The notes beneath the pieces are model-generated. The model was given only the letters and a program-made list of their open reading frames with translations. It did no database searches and was not told the origin of the DNA. Of a stretch of 24,777 nucleotides of DNA, positions 23,833 through 24,777 are shown piece after piece (position 1 is the first letter of the stretch; each line of letters begins with the position of its first letter). This DNA comes from Nemertoderma westbladi (taxonomy: Eukaryota > Xenacoelomorpha > Nemertodermatida > Nemertodermatidae), in NCBI GenBank assembly GCA_032718475.1, contig JAUCBJ010003473.1, positions 1-24,777 on the forward strand. Direction: 5' to 3'. The position numbers were made by a program, and so were the translations under genes.

Positions 23833-24067
23833 CAAGCAAGCAAACAGTCGGCCGAAGCCGGAGGCGACCCGAAGGCTCCTCTTTCGATAGCTGCTACCCG
23901 AGGGTAGGGGTGGGCGCTACTCATATCCCAAGATTTGCTCCCAGTTATTTAACTGGTATTCATTTCATCGACCCCAGTGGATGAAAGGCTGAGTGGACCC
24001 TGGCGGGGCTGAACCTACAACCAATAGATTGCAGGCCCGGCGCTCAACCAACTGAGCTACCCCGCCG
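23833..24067 (-). mobile_element. tRNA-derived SINE with complete ends, 235 bp
   Basis: Read on the minus strand, the element opens with a tRNA-like head. The A box TAGCTCAGTTGG is perfect (plus-strand 24048-24059) and a near-consensus B box GGTTCAGCCCC follows (24005-24015). GGCGGGG and CCCCGCC (24060-24066 and 24002-24008) could pair. A central region follows (about 23950-24000), then a GC-rich body and a 3' tail of GCTTGCTTG repeats instead of poly(A). Such a tail suggests mobilisation by a LINE that recognises a specific 3' end. It is bounded by perfect 11-bp target-site duplications and is clearly GC-richer than its surroundings. From memory the central part resembles the domain shared by cephalopod SINEs and MetaSINEs. 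It is not a functional tRNA gene, since the T-arm does not fold properly. Confidence 0.88.
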
Positions 24068-24078
24068 TTACTAGCTAG
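24068..24078. repeat. Right target-site duplication of the SINE
   Basis: A second copy of TTACTAGCTAG, identical to 23822-23832. It resumes the interrupted 167-bp repeat unit with TGTTTTCAC. Confidence 0.9.
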
Positions 24079-24267
24079 TGTTTTCACTTTTTGTGGTTTT
24101 ATATGTTCTAGAACAAGTCAGTTATTGATTAAAATAAAAATTTATGTTCTAGAACAATTATTTTTTGATCTGGAACAATTTTTATACAAGCTAGTTGTTG
24201 TAACAAATTTTTTTTTGGATTTTTAACTGTATTTTTACTAGCTAGTGTTTTCACTTTTTGTGGTTTT

Positions 24268-24379
24268 AAATGACGCTCTTAAGTTAGCCAAATGCCTCGC
24301 CATCTAATCTGGATTCTATTGAGTTGATGTGTCCAAATGTGGGACATGATGCAATTATATGGAGACCTGTTTAAAAGTA
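24268..24379. other. Short unique spacer
   Basis: The DNA between the truncated third 167-bp unit and the right-end array. It has mixed composition and no frame or recognisable motif. Confidence 0.4.
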
Positions 24380-24714
24380 CAAAATGTAGCCACGGGCAGA
24401 ACTATAAGAACAATAATATGTAAGCACGGGCGGAACTTCAGAACAAAATGTAGCCACGGGAGGAACTATAAGAACAAAATGTAGCCACGGGTAGAACTAT
24501 AAGAACAATAATATGTAAGCACGGGCGGAACTTCAGAACAAAATGTAGCCACGGGAGGAACTATAAGAACAAAATGTAGCCACGGGCAGAACTATAAGAA
24601 CAATAATATGTAAGCACGGGCGGAACTTCAGAACAAAATGTAGCCACGGGCGGAACTATAAGAACAAAATGTAGCCATGGGCAAAACTATAAGTACAAAA
24701 TGTAGCCACGGGCC
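24380..24714. repeat. 31/33-bp minisatellite with a 95-bp trimer period
   Basis: There are two unit types. A starts CAAAATGTAGCCACGGG and ends AACTATAAGAA (31 bp). B starts CAATAATATGTAAGCACGGG and ends GGAACTTCAGAA (33 bp). The order is A-B-A repeated three times (24380-24474, 24475-24569, 24570-24664), then a diverged A (24665-24695) and a partial A (24696-24714). The trimer period is exactly 95 bp. The array is the inverted counterpart of the single motif at 23612-23634. Confidence 0.95.
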
Positions 24715-24777
24715 ATTAGAGTGGTACACTGGTACAGTTAATCGGGGTATGACTTCAAGGGTACTGCAGATTTCGTA
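24715..24777. other. Sequence after the last array, window edge
   Basis: 63 bases of unique sequence to the end of the window. They are too short to interpret, but contain a small direct repeat, TGGTACAC/TGGTACAG (24722-24737). Confidence 0.4.

Larger units (their letters stand above)
23636..24267. repeat. 167/168-bp tandem repeat, about 2.3 copies
   Basis: The unit starts with (G/T)GATTTTTAACTGTA at 23636, 23803 and 24217. It carries TACTAGCTAGTGTTTTCAC, then CAGTTATTGATTAAAATAAA, then TTTATAC(A)...ACAAGCTAGTT. The first interval is 167 bp. The second is 414 bp, which falls to 168 once the 246-bp SINE insertion (235 bp plus an 11-bp duplication) is removed. The third copy is cut short after about 50 bp. 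Copy two contains two perfect TGTTCTAGAACA palindromes (24104-24115 and 24145-24156). The matching sites in copy one are altered. Confidence 0.88.
23612..24714. mobile_element. Foldback-like composite with inverted ends
   Basis: The left-end 23-mer (23612-23634, core CCGCCCGTGGCTACA) is the perfect reverse complement of 24635-24657. It matches the other units of the right-hand array closely. The right end has thus been expanded into about ten tandem copies while the left has one. Between them lie a 167-168-bp tandem repeat and a SINE. No transposase is present and no target-site duplication was found. It could be a non-autonomous foldback transposon, or unrelated copies of one repeat family in opposite orientation. 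Confidence 0.45.

Noticed and set aside
24002-24067. Functional tRNA gene on the minus strand
   Set aside because: A and B boxes are present, but the T-arm and anticodon arm do not fold, and the sequence continues into a SINE body with target-site duplications.

Overview
This window looks like nuclear DNA from an invertebrate animal. It is AT-rich and dominated by non-coding tandem repeats. It carries tRNA-derived SINE-type elements, a MITE-like element and one secreted-enzyme gene of animal type (ecto-5'-nucleotidase). Nothing bacterial, such as operons, Shine-Dalgarno sites or dense coding, is visible. The central part of one SINE resembles, from memory, the conserved domain of cephalopod SINEs and MetaSINEs. 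That makes a mollusc or other lophotrochozoan my best guess, but the evidence is weak and the species cannot be read from the window.

Layout: (1) Positions 9-17381 are one uninterrupted head-to-tail satellite array with a 33-bp core. Linkers of variable length give units of mostly 37 and 41 bp, with 35, 45 and 46 bp variants. Marker variants reveal nested higher-order repeats of 1,299, 628, 804 and 782 bp, plus a long-range copy offset by 3,968 bp. (2) Positions 17382-19401 are AT-rich with no convincing gene. They hold a 13-bp-stem hairpin, a TATA/CCAAT promoter-like block followed by AATAAA signals, and a tRNA-derived SINE candidate with a perfect B box. (3) Positions 19405-20143 are a MITE-like element whose inverted ends finish in 24 G and 17 C homopolymers. 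(4) Positions 20424-22229 are the only convincing gene, an intronless 601-residue ecto-5'-nucleotidase/apyrase with a signal peptide, complete catalytic motifs and a GPI-type tail. (5) Positions 22346-23276, just past the gene, are a minisatellite of alternating 15/17-bp units. (6) Positions 23612-24714 are a foldback-like composite. A 23-bp motif at its left end recurs inverted in a 31/33-bp tandem array at its right end. Between them lie about 2.3 copies of a 167-168-bp repeat, and a 235-bp tRNA-derived SINE with an 11-bp target-site duplication is inserted in the second copy.

There is no visible pathway or gene cluster. The nucleotidase stands alone among repeats and presumably acts outside the cell, hydrolysing AMP or other nucleotides. 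The interest lies in the satellite's higher-order structure, the homopolymer-tipped MITE and the datable nesting of repeats at the right end.
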